From an uncultured Opitutaceae bacterium (GTDB lineage: Bacteria > Verrucomicrobiota > Verrucomicrobiae > Opitutales > Opitutaceae): a stretch of DNA of 7,828 nucleotides. Each line of letters starts with the position of its first letter. The stretch's first letter is position 1. The notes beneath the pieces were generated by a model. The model was not told where the DNA came from and ran no database searches. It was given only the letters and a program-made list of their open reading frames with translations. Shown in pieces: positions 6,578-7,828 of the stretch. The DNA lies in assembly GCA_946482625.1 (NCBI GenBank), contig CAMLSH010000170.1, forward strand, positions 1 to 7,828. Reading direction: 5' to 3'. The translations under genes were made by a program, and so were the position numbers.

Positions 6578-6591
6578 GAAAAACGCCGAGC

Positions 6592-6616
6592 GCGGGCTTG
6601 CCCGCCGCTGCAGCGG
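6592..6616. repeat. Hairpin and 12-bp palindrome in the radical SAM-HAD gap
   Basis: GCGGG (6592-6596) pairs with CCCGC (6601-6605) around CTTG. Immediately overlapping its last base is the perfect palindrome CCGCTGCAGCGG (6605-6616). Both sit within the 56 bases between the two plus-strand genes. They could form an intercistronic stem affecting processing or expression of the downstream gene. There is no T-run, so an intrinsic terminator is unlikely. Confidence 0.35.
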
Positions 6617-6633
6617 ACGGCTTTCTCCCGCGC

Positions 6634-7350
6634 ATGGCTGACCGCGATTATGTGATCGGTTTCGATGCCGACGACACGCTCTGGCACAATGAGACTATCT
6701 TCGAAAACGTCCACGTGCGTTTCCGCGCTTTGCTCGCGCATTATCACGACGCCGCCACGGTGGATCGTACGCAGTTCGCGACGGAGATGCGCAATCTCGA
6801 TCTTTACGGCTACGGCGTGAAGGGGTTCACGCTCTCGGCCATCGAGACGGCCATCCAGCTCACCGAAGGGAAAATCTCGGCGGAAGAAATCCGTCAGTTA
6901 CTCGAACTCGGCCGCGAGATGCTCGCACATCCGGTCGAGCTGCTGGATGGCGTGGCGGAAACACTCGCGGCGCTCGCGCCAGCGCATCGTTTGCTCGTGA
7001 TCACCAAAGGCGATCTGCGCGATCAGGAGCGGAAGCTGCGCAAATCCGGCCTGGCAGAGCATTTTCGCCACGTGGAGATTGTTTCCGAAAAAGACGAGCG
7101 CACGTACGAGTCGATTTTCCGCCGTCACGCGATCGCGCCCGAGAACTTCCTGATGGTGGGCAACTCACTCAAATCCGACATCGTGCCCGTGCTCGCGCTC
7201 GGTGGGTCCGGCGCGCACGTGCCGTATCACATCACGTGGGCGCACGAGCACGTGGAAAACGTCCCGGCGGCGGAGGGGCGGTTTTTCGCGTTGAAGAGTG
7301 TGCGCGAGCTGCCGGCCGTGGTCGCCGCGTGGACACGCGTGACGGGTTGA
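6634..7350 (+). CDS. HAD-superfamily hydrolase (COG1011-like phosphatase)
   Basis: Starting at the ATG at 6634 the protein is 238 residues, the normal length for this group. HAD motifs are complete: motif I GFDADDTLW with nucleophile D11 and acid/base D13, motif II T124 in LLVITKGD, motif III K153 in SEKDERTY, and motif IV GNSLKSD (176-182) with D182 as the Mg2+ ligand. The Asn in GNS where many HADs have Asp is usual for this branch. An alpha-helical cap occupies about residues 17-105. It should be a soluble Mg2+-dependent phosphatase; the substrate cannot be read from sequence. The frame is open far upstream through the radical SAM gene, but only the 6634 start gives the normal motif I position. 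A TTG at 6574 overlapping the upstream TGA is a less likely coupled start. It is probably co-transcribed with the radical SAM gene. Convergent DUF418 gene ends 4 bases after its stop. Confidence 0.92.
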   Translation: MADRDYVIGFDADDTLWHNETIFENVHVRFRALLAHYHDAATVDRTQFATEMRNLDLYGYGVKGFTLSAIETAIQLTEGKISAEEIRQLLELGREMLAHPVELLDGVAETLAALAPAHRLLVITKGDLRDQERKLRKSGLAEHFRHVEIVSEKDERTYESIFRRHAIAPENFLMVGNSLKSDIVPVLALGGSGAHVPYHITWAHEHVENVPAAEGRFFALKSVRELPAVVAAWTRVTG

Positions 7351-7354
7351 GCGT

Positions 7355-7828
7355 TTAAGCGGTTGCGATGGGCGCCAGCGCGGGCGTGGCCGCCCGTTTT
7401 CGAAACGGCGTTTTGAAGGAGAGCATGGTCAGGCTTCTCCACAGCCATTCGAACGGGCCATAATGGAAATGCCGCAGCCAGAGGTGCATCACCGGCAACT
7501 GCAGTGCAAAAAAAACGATGCCGTAAAGAACGCTGTAGAATTGCCCCCACTGCCGGAAGAGTCCGGCGCCGAAGTGGTAGAAAAGCACCACGCCGATCGC
7601 GTTTTGAACGACGTAACAGGTCAGGCTGGTGCGCCCAAAGGGGATCAGCAGCGCCAGCGTTTTCCCCGCGCGTGTGAGTTGATAGAGCAGGACAAAACCG
7701 CCGGCCCACACGGTCATTTGCGCGAGGTTGGCGTAGGAGGAGAACAGCTTTTTGAGGATGCCTTGTTGCACCTTTGGCAATCCCCAGGAAGAGAGGGAGG
7801 TTTGCGCGAGGTAGAGCGCGGCGAAAGC
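7355..7828 (-). CDS. DUF418/YeiB-family membrane protein, C-terminal part (start beyond window)
   Basis: The minus-strand frame runs from the right edge to a TAA at 7355-7357, giving the last 157 residues; there is no stop before the edge, so the N-terminus is missing. Numbering from the edge, hydrophobic segments lie at about 33-52, 56-64, 67-88 and 94-117. Two family landmarks are clear: GRTSLTCYVVQ (65-75, compare the G-R-x-A/S-L-T-x-Y-x-x-Q pattern) and HYGPFEWLWRSLT (122-134), the characteristic DUF418 ending. A basic Ala/Pro tail follows. Full-length proteins are typically near 380-420 residues and combine several membrane helices with this C-terminal domain; they are distantly related to membrane acyltransferases and their substrate is not established. 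A TTG at 7780 could be mistaken for a start, but the upstream codons also read as plausible membrane-protein sequence. The last codons overlap the HAD terminator hairpins on the other strand. Confidence 0.9.
   Translation of the reverse strand, partial: AFAALYLAQTSLSSWGLPKVQQGILKKLFSSYANLAQMTVWAGGFVLLYQLTRAGKTLALLIPFGRTSLTCYVVQNAIGVVLFYHFGAGLFRQWGQFYSVLYGIVFFALQLPVMHLWLRHFHYGPFEWLWRSLTMLSFKTPFRKRAATPALAPIATA
7381..7414 (+). terminator. Two overlapping terminator-like hairpins after the HAD gene
   Basis: On the plus strand CGGGCG (7381-7386) pairs with CGCCCG (7391-7396) around TGGC and is followed directly by TTTT (7397-7400). The second stem uses CGCC(C)GTTT (7391-7399, one bulged C) with AAACGGCG (7403-7410) around TCG and is followed by TTTT (7411-7414). 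Bases 7391-7396 are shared, so the stems are mutually exclusive. The first begins 30 bases past the HAD stop. Both lie inside the coding sequence of the convergent DUF418 gene. Confidence 0.55.

Noticed and set aside
5734..6633. Upstream in-frame extension of the HAD gene by 300 codons
   Set aside because: It runs out of frame through the radical SAM gene and is Arg/Ala-rich with no domain. HAD motif I sits correctly only from the ATG at 6634.

Overview
The window looks like ordinary chromosome from a GC-rich Gram-negative bacterium. The gene families (a DUF481-type outer-membrane barrel, an exported TPR protein, a PA0069-type radical SAM protein, a CslA-like glycosyltransferase) and their sequence flavour suggest Verrucomicrobia, perhaps an Opitutaceae-like lineage. 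This placement is an inference from family content; there is no rRNA or marker gene here to prove it. I see no phage, insertion sequence, CRISPR array, tRNA or rRNA.

Layout, left to right: a membrane glycosyltransferase (minus strand, its C-terminus lost beyond the left edge); a LysR-type regulator (minus); yggS, a PLP homeostasis protein (plus), divergent from the regulator; a 178-base intergenic stretch with nested inverted repeats; a DUF481-like outer-membrane protein and an exported TPR protein (both minus); a 277-base divergent intergenic region; a radical SAM protein of the PA0069/SplB-like group followed by a HAD hydrolase (both plus, probably one transcript); and the C-terminal part of a DUF418 membrane protein (minus, its N-terminus lost beyond the right edge), convergent with the HAD gene and separated from it by 4 bases.

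The most interesting spot is just before the radical SAM gene. A perfect 7+7 inverted repeat, ACGTTCA-CA-TGAACGT (5448-5463), contains GTTC-N4-GAAC. That is the core of the LexA operator I recall for Verrucomicrobia (TGTTC-N4-GAACA). The protein it would control belongs to the broad family that includes spore photoproduct lyase and ends in QMDLF, which resembles a sliding-clamp-binding peptide. Together these suggest a DNA-damage-inducible radical SAM/HAD operon. It is a hypothesis built from three weak-to-moderate signals.

The other genome-level pattern is in translation starts. None of the seven visible starts has a convincing Shine-Dalgarno sequence, and all seven have C immediately before the ATG.
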